Shown: positions 8,048 through 16,513, counted from the stretch's first letter. The stretch is 64,000 nucleotides of DNA from Oscillospiraceae bacterium (GCA_015066395.1 SVOL01000002.1:1-64000); one strand, 5' to 3'. Notes: generated by a model from the sequence alone, not told the origin. Program-made: numbers and translations.

Positions 8048-8751
8048 TTCTCTGCCTCCTCTAAAAATGCGCGACCGAGGTCGGAAGACTTATATTCGGC
8101 ACTGCTACCGAAGAAGAACCCATTATGTGAAATATGCAGTACTTTTTTAGCCTCGCAAACGGCTGATCTTAAATCGTGAGAGATCATAATAACGGTCATT
8201 CCGTTGTTATTAAGCTCACGTATTATACGGTACATCTCGGCGGTCGAAACGGGATCGAGACCCGTAACCGGCTCATCAAGAAGCAACAGTTTGTCGGTAG
8301 CACAAAGGGCTCTGGCCAGCAGAACCTTCTGTCTCTGACCGCCCGAAAGTTCCCTGAAGCACTTGTTGCAAATACTGTGCTCGATCTTAAGAGCATGCAT
8401 AATATCATGAGCCTTGCGGCGTTTAGCCTCGGTAAAATCAAACGAAAAAAGTCCGCTGTTTACAAACCCCGAATGCACCACCTCTAATACACTGGCAGGA
8501 AAATCATGCTGGACCTTCTGCTGTTGAGGTAGGTACCCAATACCCTTTCTTCCCTTTTTATCAGCAAAGGTAATGCTTCCCGAAACCGGCTGTATAAGTC
8601 CCAGAATACTCTTGACAAGCGTTGTTTTACCGCTTCCGTTTTCACCGATAATGCAAATATAATCACCGTTTTCTACATCAAAACTCAAGTCGGTTATGAC
8701 CGGTTCTGTGCCGTAGGACAACACAAGATCTCTTACTTCGATACAGTTCAT
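8044..8751 (-). CDS. znuC: Metal ABC transporter ATP-binding protein (zinc type)
   Basis: A 235-residue ABC ATPase. Walker A is GENGSGKTT near residue 37, the signature is LSGGQRQK near residue 138, Walker B is LLLLDEPVTGLD near residue 157, and the switch histidine lies in MISHDL. The stretch GYLPQQQKVQHDFPASV is typical of the MntB/ZnuC group. It supplies energy to the importer formed with the downstream permease and the upstream binding protein and overlaps both neighbouring genes by 4 bases, so the three are translationally coupled. Confidence 0.93.
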   Translation of the reverse strand: MNCIEVRDLVLSYGTEPVITDLSFDVENGDYICIIGENGSGKTTLVKSILGLIQPVSGSITFADKKGRKGIGYLPQQQKVQHDFPASVLEVVHSGFVNSGLFSFDFTEAKRRKAHDIMHALKIEHSICNKCFRELSGGQRQKVLLARALCATDKLLLLDEPVTGLDPVSTAEMYRIIRELNNNGMTVIMISHDLRSAVCEAKKVLHISHNGFFFGSSAEYKSSDLGRAFLEEAEK

Positions 8752-9695
8752 TTAACCGCCTCCTTTAATGCGTTGATGTTCTTTTTCATTAACGATACAT
8801 AAGTCTCGCCCTTTTTAAACTCCTCACGGCTCAGGTTGTGGCAGGAGTGCAACATCGCCGTTTTCGCTCCGACTGCGGCGGCGATCTTCTGAGCATATTT
8901 TGTGTTGGAATTTTCCATATAAAACACGGTCGTCGCCTTGTTGTCGAGTGCCTTTTGCGTCAGACTCGCTATCTGCAAAGCGGAGGGATCAACACTCGAC
9001 GAACAACCGGTAAACGCCGCTTCATATTCTAATCCGTAATCGTGGAAAAGATATCTGAACGAAAAACGGTCGGCGAAAATTATAGGCTTCTGTGCCCGTT
9101 GACCGATGCTCGAAAGCTCGATCTCCATCAGTCTTAGTTCGGTGATATAATCTATTAAGCCTTTATCGCAGACCGACGATATTTCGGGATCGGCAGCCTT
9201 TAGAATATTGGTAATATAGAGCGAGGCTTGGACCATTCGTCCCGGCGAAGTCCAGATATGCTCGTCGATCTCATTGTCGCTGTGATCGTGGTCATGGTCG
9301 TGTTCACCGTGATGATGCTCTTCGGCACAAAGAGTTTCGGTCATACTGCTTAGTTCGACCCATTTTTGTGTGTCGTTGCCAACCTTTTTCTTTAATTCGT
9401 TTATCCAACTGCTGTCCGACGGACCACCTACGCTTATGATAATATCAGCCTCGGACACAGTCTGCAGATCCTTGACCGACAGGTTCTCAAGTTTAAAATC
9501 GTGGCTCTCCATCGAATACGGCAGTAACATCTTAAGCTCAACGCTGTCACCAGCTATATTGCGGACAATATCGTACTGAGGAAAGATCGTGCATACAACG
9601 CTCAACTTTCCGCTATCCCGCTCACCTGCCGCACATCCCGAAAGCAGCGAAAGACAAACGGCCAAACTTACAATCAAACAAATAAATCTTTTCAT
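8748..9695 (-). CDS. znuA: Zinc ABC transporter substrate-binding lipoprotein
   Basis: A 315-residue lipoprotein of the ZnuA/cluster A-I family. The signal peptide ends in the lipobox LLSGC at about residue 20. Residues around 140-155 form a His/Asp-rich loop (EEHHHGEHDHDHDH), the usual mark of zinc-specific members, followed by the conserved DEHIWTSP. It captures the metal outside the membrane and hands it to the permease. The ATG at 9695 is preferred over a GTG at 9713 because it gives a proper signal peptide; its 5' end nearly touches the regulator gene upstream. Confidence 0.92.
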   Translation of the reverse strand: MKRFICLIVSLAVCLSLLSGCAAGERDSGKLSVVCTIFPQYDIVRNIAGDSVELKMLLPYSMESHDFKLENLSVKDLQTVSEADIIISVGGPSDSSWINELKKKVGNDTQKWVELSSMTETLCAEEHHHGEHDHDHDHSDNEIDEHIWTSPGRMVQASLYITNILKAADPEISSVCDKGLIDYITELRLMEIELSSIGQRAQKPIIFADRFSFRYLFHDYGLEYEAAFTGCSSSVDPSALQIASLTQKALDNKATTVFYMENSNTKYAQKIAAAVGAKTAMLHSCHNLSREEFKKGETYVSLMKKNINALKEAVK

Positions 9696-9697
9696 AC

Positions 9698-10102
9698 CTA
9701 CACCGTCACACAATCACTGCACTGACCGTAAAGCACTGCTCTGTTTTGCCCGATAATAAAGCCGTGCTCCTCTTTTATGTGCTCACGGACAAGGTCAAGC
9801 TGCTGACACTCCATGTGGATAAACCGTCCGCACTTAACACACTTTAAGTGGTAATGAGTATTACAACCGTCGTGAACGTCGGCATACTGATAAACAAAAT
9901 TTCGGCTGTTATCTACCTCAAAGCGACGGATCTCGCCCGACTCCAGCAATTTTGAAATATGTCTGTAGACGGTGCTTTTTCCCAAATTCGAGCCGTTGCA
10001 GACCTCTGCGGCAATCTCCTCGACCGTAAAATGGCGGTCGCGATTTGCACACAGAAATCCTACTATCCTCCGCTTTTGTTCGGTGTTGTACTCCTTTTTC
10101 AT
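9698..10102 (-). CDS. Fur family metal-responsive repressor (probable Zur)
   Basis: A 134-residue Fur-family regulator: N-terminal winged helix (KSTVYRHISKLLESGEI near residue 50) and a C-terminal domain with the HYHLKC metal site and two CxxC pairs (CVKC and CSDC) that hold structural zinc. It heads an operon with znuA, znuC and znuB, so zinc-dependent repression (Zur) is the natural guess; PerR or Fur would be the alternatives. The start at 10102 has GGAGGC 6 bases upstream. A perfect palindrome lies immediately upstream of its -35 box, a candidate autoregulatory operator. Confidence 0.88.
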   Translation of the reverse strand: MKKEYNTEQKRRIVGFLCANRDRHFTVEEIAAEVCNGSNLGKSTVYRHISKLLESGEIRRFEVDNSRNFVYQYADVHDGCNTHYHLKCVKCGRFIHMECQQLDLVREHIKEEHGFIIGQNRAVLYGQCSDCVTV

Positions 10103-10137
10103 ACTGCCTCCGAATTGATAATAATTCTCGATTTGAA

Positions 10138-10166
10138 AGTATACCACAACCGATCGAAAAGGTCAA
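10138..10166 (-). promoter_or_regulatory. Promoter of the fur-znuACB operon
   Basis: Minus strand TTGACC (10161-10166), 17-base spacer, TATACT (10138-10143), followed by the GGAGG site of the Fur-family gene. Confidence 0.8.
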
Positions 10167-10169
10167 TCT

Positions 10170-10192
10170 AATTTGAGAAATTTTCTCAAATT
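10170..10192. promoter_or_regulatory. Palindromic candidate operator upstream of fur-znuACB
   Basis: AATTTGAGAA and TTCTCAAATT form a perfect 10-bp inverted repeat around a 3-base centre, ending 4 bases from the -35 box. It has no T-run and is separate from the terminator at 10207-10234, so an operator is more likely than a terminator. It does not match the classical Fur, PerR or Zur boxes that I know. Confidence 0.5.
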
Positions 10193-10206
10193 CTTGCTAA
10201 AAGAAA

Positions 10207-10234
10207 AGACTCAAAGGTAAAAACCTTTGAGTCA
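10207..10234 (-). terminator. Terminator of the small Xre regulator
   Basis: GACTCAAAGG pairs with CCTTTGAGTC around a short A/T loop; the minus strand continues with TTTTCTTTT. It ends the transcript of the 90-residue regulator. Confidence 0.85.
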
Positions 10235-10238
10235 CTTG

Positions 10239-10511
10239 CTAAAACCACTTAGACTTTGCTTCATAATACCACGGTGTCTCTTCTTTGGAAAAAGCGCCTG
10301 CGTGATCAAGCGCTACGCATGCCGCAATATAGGTATCCCAAGCCATGGGAGCGGTTCTTCTTTCAATGTCAGAGATCTTCTGACGGCTCTTACCAACACA
10401 GTTGCCCAAAGCCTCCTGCGACATACCCACCTTTTGCCTAAGCTTTGCAAGATTCTCGATCAGATCGGAAACCATTGCGCTTCGCTCAACACTCAAAAGC
10501 AGTTCCGGCAC
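10239..10511 (-). CDS. Xre-type helix-turn-helix regulator
   Basis: A 90-residue protein that is almost entirely one Xre/Cro helix-turn-helix domain (LRQKVGMSQEALGNCVGKSR at about residues 24-43, then SDIERRTAPMAWDTYIAA). There is no sensor domain, and the C-terminus carries a short acidic and aromatic tail. It starts with GTG at 10511, 9 bases after AGGAGG. It is monocistronic with its own promoter and terminator, and an inverted repeat sits just upstream of its -35 box, suggesting autoregulation. Target genes are unknown; the YkvI-type gene upstream on the other strand is the nearest candidate. Confidence 0.8.
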   Translation of the reverse strand: MPELLLSVERSAMVSDLIENLAKLRQKVGMSQEALGNCVGKSRQKISDIERRTAPMAWDTYIAACVALDHAGAFSKEETPWYYEAKSKWF

Positions 10512-10560
10512 GGAAACACACCTCCTTAATATAGTAAATTTGAATTAAGTCTCTTATAAC

Positions 10561-10589
10561 AGTATAAAGTAGTTTGTTGATAAAATCAA
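10561..10589 (-). promoter_or_regulatory. Promoter of the small Xre regulator
   Basis: Minus strand TTGATT (10584-10589), 17-base spacer, TATACT (10561-10566). Confidence 0.7.
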
Positions 10590-10593
10590 GTTT

Positions 10594-10609
10594 TTAAGTG
10601 GAAACTTAA
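10594..10609. promoter_or_regulatory. Candidate operator, inverted repeat TTAAGT-N4-ACTTAA
   Basis: TTAAGT (10594-10599) and ACTTAA (10604-10609) form a perfect inverted repeat 5 bases from the -35 box of the Xre gene. A further half site TTAAGT occurs at 10545-10550, downstream of the -10 box. The rest of the 274-base gap up to the YkvI-type start shows only A/T-rich sequence and no gene. Confidence 0.4.
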
Positions 10610-10785
10610 CGTATTTTGTAGCAATACACAAAAGATTGAATAGTTATTTAACAAAAAGACGGAAAGTTTAATAATAATGCAAAAAAATCACTATACTATA
10701 TTGTGCTTTTATGATAAAATATTATTCACTAAAGTTCTAAACTAAATTTTTGCAATTACATATTAGATATAGAGGGAGTGATTTG

Positions 10786-11850
10786 GTGAGGATCGGTGCC
10801 AGACAGATAATGATTACAATGTCGGCCTGTATGTTCGGTGCAGGCTTTATTTCCGGTCAGGAGCTGTGGCAATTTTTCGGCTCGTTTGGCACATTTGGCA
10901 TAATTTGTCTTGTCCTTGGCGGTGCTCTTACTGCCCTTTTGACCTTTATGACGGTTCACTGTGCTTCCATTTACAAAACCTCACAAATGGATCGGATCAT
11001 CATTCCCTTTGACAGCAAATTCTTAATTCGGCTGACCGGCGGGATCGAGCTCTCCTTTATGTTCTGCATATACGTCATTATGCTGGCAGGTGCGGGAACG
11101 CTTATTGAAAACATGACCGGCAGTTTTATATTAAGGGTGATTTGTTCCTGCGCTTTTTGTTTTGGTGTCGTATCCGTTTCGTTAAAAGGAATCGGAAGTG
11201 CCGTCAAAACATTTGACCTGTTAGTACCTATTATGGTAGTGGTGGCCATTATAATAGGAATTGCTGTTACCGTCAAAAACGGTTTTCCGTCCTTGAATAT
11301 CCCCACACCCAAGGCTCAGAATCCGCTCCTTTCAAACCCGATCTTATCAATGCTGACCTTTGTATCATACAACTTTTTCTGCACCGTCGGCACTTTTGCA
11401 TTTTTAGGCAAAAACGGAATTTCAGGCAAACGAACCGCATTGGGCTCGATTTTAGGCGGCATCGTGCTTACTTTGGTGGGACTGATGATCATCGTCGCGA
11501 TTTTAGCGGTGCCGGGCTCGGAAAACGCCGAATTGCCGCTTCTCTATCTGGCAGGCAGTATCAACACTCCGCTAAAATATATAGTAGCGATAACCCTGCT
11601 TATAGCTATGTTCGGTGCTTCGGTTTCGGTGTATGTGCCGATACCCGAGTATCTTGCTAACTTCAAGCATATTGCCGATAAGTCGACGCTTATATCCATT
11701 CTCATTTCGTTGGCTGCATTAGGTTTGAGTTTTATCGGTTTCAGCGATCTCATAAGCGTAATCTACCCGATTTACGGCTATATCTCATTCGCCGCGATGA
11801 TAGGAATCACAGCAAACTTTATAAAGGCATTGAAAAAAGGAAAAAAATGA
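10786..11850 (+). CDS. YkvI-type uncharacterised membrane transporter
   Basis: A 354-residue protein with about ten predicted membrane helices. The N-terminal MFGAGFISGQELWQFFGSFG segment matches the YkvI family, a branch of the amino acid/sodium symporter (LeuT-like) superfamily, in which helix 1 carries an unwound GAGF-type motif. The substrate is unknown. The GTG at 10786 is taken as start because GAGGGAG lies 8 bases before it; earlier in-frame codons back to 10750 have no ribosome site. A strong hairpin follows the stop. Confidence 0.78.
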   Translation: MRIGARQIMITMSACMFGAGFISGQELWQFFGSFGTFGIICLVLGGALTALLTFMTVHCASIYKTSQMDRIIIPFDSKFLIRLTGGIELSFMFCIYVIMLAGAGTLIENMTGSFILRVICSCAFCFGVVSVSLKGIGSAVKTFDLLVPIMVVVAIIIGIAVTVKNGFPSLNIPTPKAQNPLLSNPILSMLTFVSYNFFCTVGTFAFLGKNGISGKRTALGSILGGIVLTLVGLMIIVAILAVPGSENAELPLLYLAGSINTPLKYIVAITLLIAMFGASVSVYVPIPEYLANFKHIADKSTLISILISLAALGLSFIGFSDLISVIYPIYGYISFAAMIGITANFIKALKKGKK

Positions 11851-11863
11851 GATGCTTCATTGA

Positions 11864-11908
11864 TATGCACCTTTAAAAGTCAGACACTTTTAGAGGTGCA
11901 TATTTTTT
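11864..11908 (+). terminator. Long hairpin with T-run, possible left end of an IS element
   Basis: TATGCACCTTTAAAAGT pairs with ACTTTTAGAGGTGCATA (17 bp, one G-T wobble) around CAGAC, followed by TTTTTT. It works as a terminator for the YkvI-type gene. The right part, AAAGTCAGACA followed by an OrfA-like start, also looks like the left end of an IS150/IS3-type element. Confidence 0.7.
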
Positions 11909-12018
11909 ATGGGTAAAACAGGAAGAAAGAATAAAGTTTATAGTGCAGAATTCAAAATAGTGTTATAATGGATATGCGAGAACACCATTTAGGATACCGA
12001 GAAACGGCACGAATATAA
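11909..12018 (+). pseudogene. Remnant of an IS3-family (IS150-like) transposase OrfA
   Basis: ATG at 11909 opens a frame reading GKTGRKNKVYSAEFKIVL and then stops at 11966. The next frame continues from 11968 with MDMREHHLGYRETA before stopping at 12018. Joined, the two pieces read like the N-terminus of an IS150-type OrfA (KYSAEFK..VIMDMRE..LGYRETARK). So the remnant carries one frameshift and is cut off after about 34 codons; no orfB or right end follows. The long hairpin just upstream may be the left terminal repeat. Confidence 0.7.
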
Positions 12019-12020
12019 TT

Positions 12021-12050
12021 GAGGCACGCTTCGTTTAGAAGCGTGCCTCA
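12021..12050. repeat. Dispersed hairpin, copy 1 (GAGGCACGCTTC)
   Basis: GAGGCACGCTTC pairs with GAAGCGTGCCTC around GTTTA. A second copy lies at 31920-31948 with two base changes that keep pairing (loop G to A, and a G-T wobble in the stem). Here it lies between the IS remnant and the clpX stop and could also terminate clpX. Confidence 0.6.
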
Positions 12051-12070
12051 ATACTCTCTTCCCTTTTATT

Positions 12071-13378
12071 TTACGCAACAGGAATATCTATTTCGCTTTT
12101 CTTGCGTTTCGGTTCTGCCAATCTTTTATTGTCGTACTCGTACAAAGGCTCGGCAGTTTGGTTGACCGCATCCTCGGTAATAACTATCTTCTTGATAGTC
12201 TTATCCGACGGAGCGTTGAACATAATGTCACCCAAAACCTGCTCGATCGTAGAACGCAAGCCTCTGGCACCGGTCTTTCTCTCTGCGGTGAGTTCTGCGA
12301 TCTTTCGCAATGCCTGCTCCTCAAACACCAACTCGATATTATCCATCTTAAAAAGCTCTTGATACTGCTTTATTACCGAGTTTTTAGGCTCTATCATAAT
12401 TCTGTAAAGCATATCCTCGGTCATAGAATCGAGCGAAGCAATAACGGGCAAACGTCCCACCAGCTCGGGGATAAGACCGAATTTAACAAGATCGTGATGA
12501 ATGACCTTGCGTGCAATTTCGCCGCTCTCCAGCTCATTCTTCGAGGTAACGTCGGCGCCGAAGCCTAAGCCGCCGCTACCAATTCGCTTTGAAACGATCT
12601 TTTCAATTCCGTCAAAAGCACCGGCACAGATAAAAAGGATATTCGAGGTGTCGATCTGTATAAACTCCTGCTGAGGGTGTTTTCTTCCACCCTGCGGCGG
12701 AACATTGGATACAGTACCCTCTAAGATTTTAAGCAACGCCTGCTGAACACCCTCGCCGCTGACATCGCGTGTGATTGACACATTCTCCGATTTTCTGGCG
12801 ATCTTGTCGATCTCATCAACATAGATAATACCGCGTTCGGCCTTTTCAATATCAAAATCAGCGGCCTGGATAAGGCGAAGCAAAATGTTCTCAACATCCT
12901 CACCGACATAACCCGCTTCGGTTAAAGTGGTGGCATCGGCAATAGCGATCGGCACATCAAGAAAACGAGCCAGAGTCTGTGCCAAAAGCGTCTTTCCGAC
13001 ACCCGTGGGACCCAACATCAGCACGTTACTCTTAGACAGTTCAACATCGGACTTTCCGCTGTAAAAGATACGCTTATAATGATTATAGACCGCAACGCTC
13101 AAGGTCTTTTTAGCATCGTCCTGACCGATAACGTATTCATCGAGCCGTGTCTTCAACTCTTTAGGAGTAGGCAGTTTGAAATCGGGCGGCAGGACGTTTT
13201 TAGACTTAGTCTTTGCGGCGTGCGCATCGGGCATACTCTCCAACAACAGCGAGTAGCACACCTCAATACACTCGTCACAGATAAACACACCGTTGCCTGC
13301 GATCAGTCGGTCGACCTCGGCCTCAGTCCGACCGCAAAAGGAACAACCGGTGTGGTTTTTATTTTGATTATTTGACAT
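12071..13378 (-). CDS. clpX: ATP-dependent Clp protease ATP-binding subunit ClpX
   Basis: A 435-residue AAA+ unfoldase that feeds substrates into ClpP. The N-terminal zinc-binding domain has Cys12, Cys15, Cys34 and Cys37. Walker A is GPTGVGKT at 123-130, Walker B IIYVDEID near 190, and the ClpP-docking loop reads LGFG in [11 protein letters not shown] near residue 275. Length is normal. It follows clpP by 18 bases on the minus strand and follows tig further upstream, the standard tig-clpP-clpX order; no lon gene follows here. The hairpin at 12021-12050 lies just behind its stop. Confidence 0.97.
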   Translation of the reverse strand: MSNNQNKNHTGCSFCGRTEAEVDRLIAGNGVFICDECIEVCYSLLLESMPDAHAAKTKSKNVLPPDFKLPTPKELKTRLDEYVIGQDDAKKTLSVAVYNHYKRIFYSGKSDVELSKSNVLMLGPTGVGKTLLAQTLARFLDVPIAIADATTLTEAGYVGEDVENILLRLIQAADFDIEKAERGIIYVDEIDKIARKSENVSITRDVSGEGVQQALLKILEGTVSNVPPQGGRKHPQQEFIQIDTSNILFICAGAFDGIEKIVSKRIGSGGLGFGADVTSKNELESGEIARKVIHHDLVKFGLIPELVGRLPVIASLDSMTEDMLYRIMIEPKNSVIKQYQELFKMDNIELVFEEQALRKIAELTAERKTGARGLRSTIEQVLGDIMFNAPSDKTIKKIVITEDAVNQTAEPLYEYDNKRLAEPKRKKSEIDIPVA

Positions 13379-13395
13379 AAAAACACCTTTTTGAA

Positions 13396-13977
13396 TTATC
13401 TTTTATCGATAACCCTATCGACCAAACCGTACTCAGCGGCTTCCGCGGCAGACATAAAGTTATCACGCTCGGTGTCACGCTCAATAGTCTCAAGCGGCTT
13501 GCCGGTATTCTCGGAAAGAATACGGTTCAATTTAGCTCTTGTCTGCTCAATATGCTTAGCGTGGATCAGGATGTCGGTAGCCTGACCCTCTGCGGCGCCT
13601 AAAGGCTGGTGAATCATAATCTCGCTGTTGGGCAGAGCCAATCTTTTACCCTTAGCACCCGAAGAGAGCAAAAATGCACCCATCGAAGCGGCCATACCCA
13701 TACAAATGGTGCTTACATCGCACTTAATATAATTCATTGTGTCATAGATAGCCATACCGGCCGAAACACTACCGCCGGGACTGTTGATATAGAAGTAAAT
13801 ATCCTTATCGGGGTCCTTGCCCTCAAGGTACAGCATCTGAGCAATAACAAGGCTTGCGGTGGTGTCGTTCACCTGATCGCACAGCATAATGATGCGGTCA
13901 TTAAGAAGTCTCGAATAGATATCAAACGAACGCTCACCTGCTCCGGTCTGCTCAACAACCATAGGAACTAAACTCAT
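13396..13977 (-). CDS. clpP: ATP-dependent Clp protease proteolytic subunit
   Basis: A 193-residue serine protease of the S14 family that forms the two-ring degradation chamber used with ClpX. The catalytic serine is Ser98 in MGMAASMG and the histidine His123 in MIHQPLG; the third residue is the Asp near 172. The N-terminal [19 protein letters not shown] segment is the usual axial loop region. AAGGAG precedes the start. It stands between tig and clpX in the conserved order. Confidence 0.97.
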   Translation of the reverse strand: MSLVPMVVEQTGAGERSFDIYSRLLNDRIIMLCDQVNDTTASLVIAQMLYLEGKDPDKDIYFYINSPGGSVSAGMAIYDTMNYIKCDVSTICMGMAASMGAFLLSSGAKGKRLALPNSEIMIHQPLGAAEGQATDILIHAKHIEQTRAKLNRILSENTGKPLETIERDTERDNFMSAAEAAEYGLVDRVIDKR

Positions 13978-14005
13978 AATTATTCTCCTTTTTTAAAATA
14001 CACAA

Positions 14006-14039
14006 CGCGACAGAACCCTTGTGGATTCTGCCGCGTTTT
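14006..14039 (-). terminator. Hairpin between tig and clpP
   Basis: AACGCG and CAGAA pair with TTCTG and CGCGTT across one A-C mismatch. On the minus strand the run behind it is GTGTATTTT, so it is a weak terminator or an attenuator that lets some transcripts continue into clpP-clpX. Confidence 0.5.
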
Positions 14040-14108
14040 ACAGCTTAAATTGGCATACCACAAAAATAAGTATGCAACCAAATCTCAAATTATAAACAAC
14101 TAATTGAC

Positions 14109-15707
14109 TTATTCAGCGTCTTTTTTAGCAGTAGTCTTCTTGGTTGTTGTCTTTTTTGCGGCAGGCTTTGCCTCAGTGTCACCTTCTGCCTTCTTGGTAG
14201 TGGTCTTCTTAGCGGCGGTGGTGGTAGTCTTCTTTGCGGCAGGCTTTACCTCAGCATCACCCTCAGCCTTCTTAGTTGTGGTCTTCTTAGCGGTAGTAGA
14301 AGCCTTCTTTGCAGCGGGCTTTGCCTCAGCGTCGCCCTCAGCCTTCTTAGCTGTGGTCTTCTTGGCAGCAGAAGTCTTCTTTGCGGCAGGCTTCTTTTCC
14401 TCGGTCTTTTCGGTTCTCTTATCTACCTCGGTAAGAACAGCGGTATCCTTTACGATATCCATTGCCTTCTGAACTGCCAAGTCCTTTGCAAGCTCGGTTG
14501 CAGGAACGGAAGCCTTAACAACGTCGACCTCAAGACCGTAGTCCTTAGCCATCTTCTCAAACTCTGCATTGAGCTCGTCCTCAGTGGGAACAATCTTCTC
14601 AAGCTCAGCGATCTTTTCTAAGCCCAAACGGATCTTGACCTGTGCCTCAGCCTGAGGAATAAAGGTCTTCTTAAAGTCCTCAATGCTGCCGCCCATATAC
14701 TTAAGATAGGTCTGCATATCGAGACCCTGGCTCTGAAGTCTGTAAGCAAACTCCTCAACGCTCTGCTCTGCTCTGCGCTCGATCATAGCCTCGGGGATCT
14801 CAGCCTTTACAAGCTCGATGAGCTGTTCAACGAGCTGATTCTCAACATCGGCTTCAGACTGCTTAACCTTGCGGGCGATTGCCTTCTCTTTAAGGTCAGC
14901 CTTGTACTCAGCCAAGGTATCAAACTCGCTGACGTCCTTAGCGAACTCGTCATCAACGGTGGGAAGCTCCTTGACCTTGATCTCGTGGAGCTTTACCTTG
15001 AATACAGCAGGCTTACCTGCCAACTCAGCGGCGTGATACTCCTCGGGGAAGGTTACGTTCACGTCAAACTCCTCGTCGGTGTTGTGACCAATGATCTGAT
15101 CCTCGAAACCGGGAATGAAGGAGTTGGAGCCGATAAGAAGCGAATAAGACTCGCCCTTGCCGCCGTCAAAAGCAACGCCGTCAACAAAGCCTTCATAGTC
15201 AATAACAGCGGTGTCGCCGTTCTCAACTGCTCTGTCGCTTACGGTGATCATTCTCGAGTTGCGCTCTGCAACTGCGGCAACCTCAGCCTCGATCTCCTCA
15301 TCGGTAACAACGGCCTTGACCTTCTCAGCCTTAAGACCCTTATAACCGTCGATCTCTACCTCGGGCTTAACGGTGATAACGACCTTAAACTCAACACCGT
15401 TCTCACGGCTGATAGAGGTGAGATCAAAGTCGATCTTGTCATCAACATAGTCGAGCTTCGACTCTGCAATAGCAGACTCAACAGCTTCGGGGTAAAGGAT
15501 GTTAAGAGCATCCTCAAAAAAAACAGATTCGCCGTAATACTTCTCAATGATGCTCATAGGAGCCTTGCCCTTTCTGAAACCGGGAACATTGATCTTCTTA
15601 CCGTTCTGCTTGTACGCCTTAATAATAGCCTCTTTAAAACTATCGGCATCGATTGAAATCACCAACTCATAGCGGTTGGTTGCTTTTTTACTGAATTCCT
15701 TAAGCAT
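14109..15707 (-). CDS. tig: Trigger factor with C-terminal Lys/Ala/Thr-rich repeat tail
   Basis: A 532-residue ribosome-associated chaperone and peptidyl-prolyl isomerase. Residues 1-430 are a normal trigger factor: ribosome-binding signature GFRKGKAP at 43-50, FKBP-type domain at about 155-245 (VIDYEGFVDGVAFDGG), then the helical substrate-holding domain. Beyond about residue 432 there is a tail of roughly 100 residues made of Lys, Ala and Thr with three copies of KKAEGDAEAKPAAKK (each separated by KTTTKK-type runs). Such tails are known from histone H1-like and HU-like proteins and suggest nucleic acid binding, here perhaps rRNA; this is inference. The DNA under it is repetitive and may be unstable in length. 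Confidence 0.95.
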   Translation of the reverse strand: MLKEFSKKATNRYELVISIDADSFKEAIIKAYKQNGKKINVPGFRKGKAPMSIIEKYYGESVFFEDALNILYPEAVESAIAESKLDYVDDKIDFDLTSISRENGVEFKVVITVKPEVEIDGYKGLKAEKVKAVVTDEEIEAEVAAVAERNSRMITVSDRAVENGDTAVIDYEGFVDGVAFDGGKGESYSLLIGSNSFIPGFEDQIIGHNTDEEFDVNVTFPEEYHAAELAGKPAVFKVKLHEIKVKELPTVDDEFAKDVSEFDTLAEYKADLKEKAIARKVKQSEADVENQLVEQLIELVKAEIPEAMIERRAEQSVEEFAYRLQSQGLDMQTYLKYMGGSIEDFKKTFIPQAEAQVKIRLGLEKIAELEKIVPTEDELNAEFEKMAKDYGLEVDVVKASVPATELAKDLAVQKAMDIVKDTAVLTEVDKRTEKTEEKKPAAKKTSAAKKTTAKKAEGDAEAKPAAKKASTTAKKTTTKKAEGDAEVKPAAKKTTTTAAKKTTTKKAEGDTEAKPAAKKTTTKKTTAKKDAE

Positions 15708-15832
15708 TTTACTACCTCCAAAAAATTCTCATAATACTATAGCACATTGTTTCGCAATTTTCTATAGTTTTCTTTAAATTTTTGTAAAAAATATTAAAAT
15801 TTAGCATATTTACCATTATTTGCTGCAACTTG

Positions 15833-16513
15833 TCACCAAATTTTGTGCGGAGTAAAATCAATACAATCGCAGGAAACTAATTTGAACTCAATTCCGTCAT
15901 AAGATTTTACCGCTCTGTGCAGTCCCGAACCGTGAATATGTCCGTGATAGACCGTTTTGATATTATGCTTTTTAAGCACTGCTAAAATCTCTTCACAAAC
16001 TATATCGGCATAGACCGGCGGATAATGCAAAAACACAAGCGGCTCCAACCCCATTTTCTTGGCCTCGGTTATCGACATCTCCAGTCGGCCGGCTTCTCTT
16101 AAAATTATCTTTTTGTTTTGCTCGTCCTTTTCAAAAAACCAGCCCCGGCTGCCGCAGATGGCTTTGTCTTCAGCAACTACAGCCGAGTTGAATATCGGAG
16201 TTATGGTCTTTATTCCGACACCTTCAAAAAAATCGGTCAATTTTTTCATCGTGCTCCACCAGAGGTCGTGATTGCCCTTTAAAATTATCTTTTTGCCGGG
16301 CAAGGAATCAAGAAAAAGCAGGTCTTTTTCAGCGTCCTCCAGCTTTAAAGCCCACGATATATCACCGGGGATTATGACCGTATCCTCATCGGTCACCACT
16401 CGCTTCCAGTTAGCTTCCAGCCGTTCCATATAGTTGTTCCAGCCGTAGAAAACATCCATCGGCTTGTCGGCAGACAGCGACAAATGCAGGTCGGAAATGG
16501 TATAAAGCGACAT
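15833..16513 (-). CDS. Metallophosphoesterase
   Basis: A 226-residue calcineurin-like phosphoesterase with all the metal-binding motifs: SDLHL at residues 7-11, GDISW near 50, GNHDLWW near 80, and GHIHG near 194. It hydrolyses a phosphoester; the substrate is unknown. Similar Clostridial proteins form an uncharacterised group. It starts after AAGGAG and appears monocistronic, between tig and the DUF1540 gene. Confidence 0.85.
   Translation of the reverse strand: MSLYTISDLHLSLSADKPMDVFYGWNNYMERLEANWKRVVTDEDTVIIPGDISWALKLEDAEKDLLFLDSLPGKKIILKGNHDLWWSTMKKLTDFFEGVGIKTITPIFNSAVVAEDKAICGSRGWFFEKDEQNKKIILREAGRLEMSITEAKKMGLEPLVFLHYPPVYADIVCEEILAVLKKHNIKTVYHGHIHGSGLHRAVKSYDGIEFKLVSCDCIDFTPHKIW

Noticed and set aside
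14120..14400. Direct repeats in the 3' end of tig as a mobile or CRISPR-like element
   Set aside because: They stay in frame with tig and encode the Lys/Ala-rich tail; no separate element is needed.
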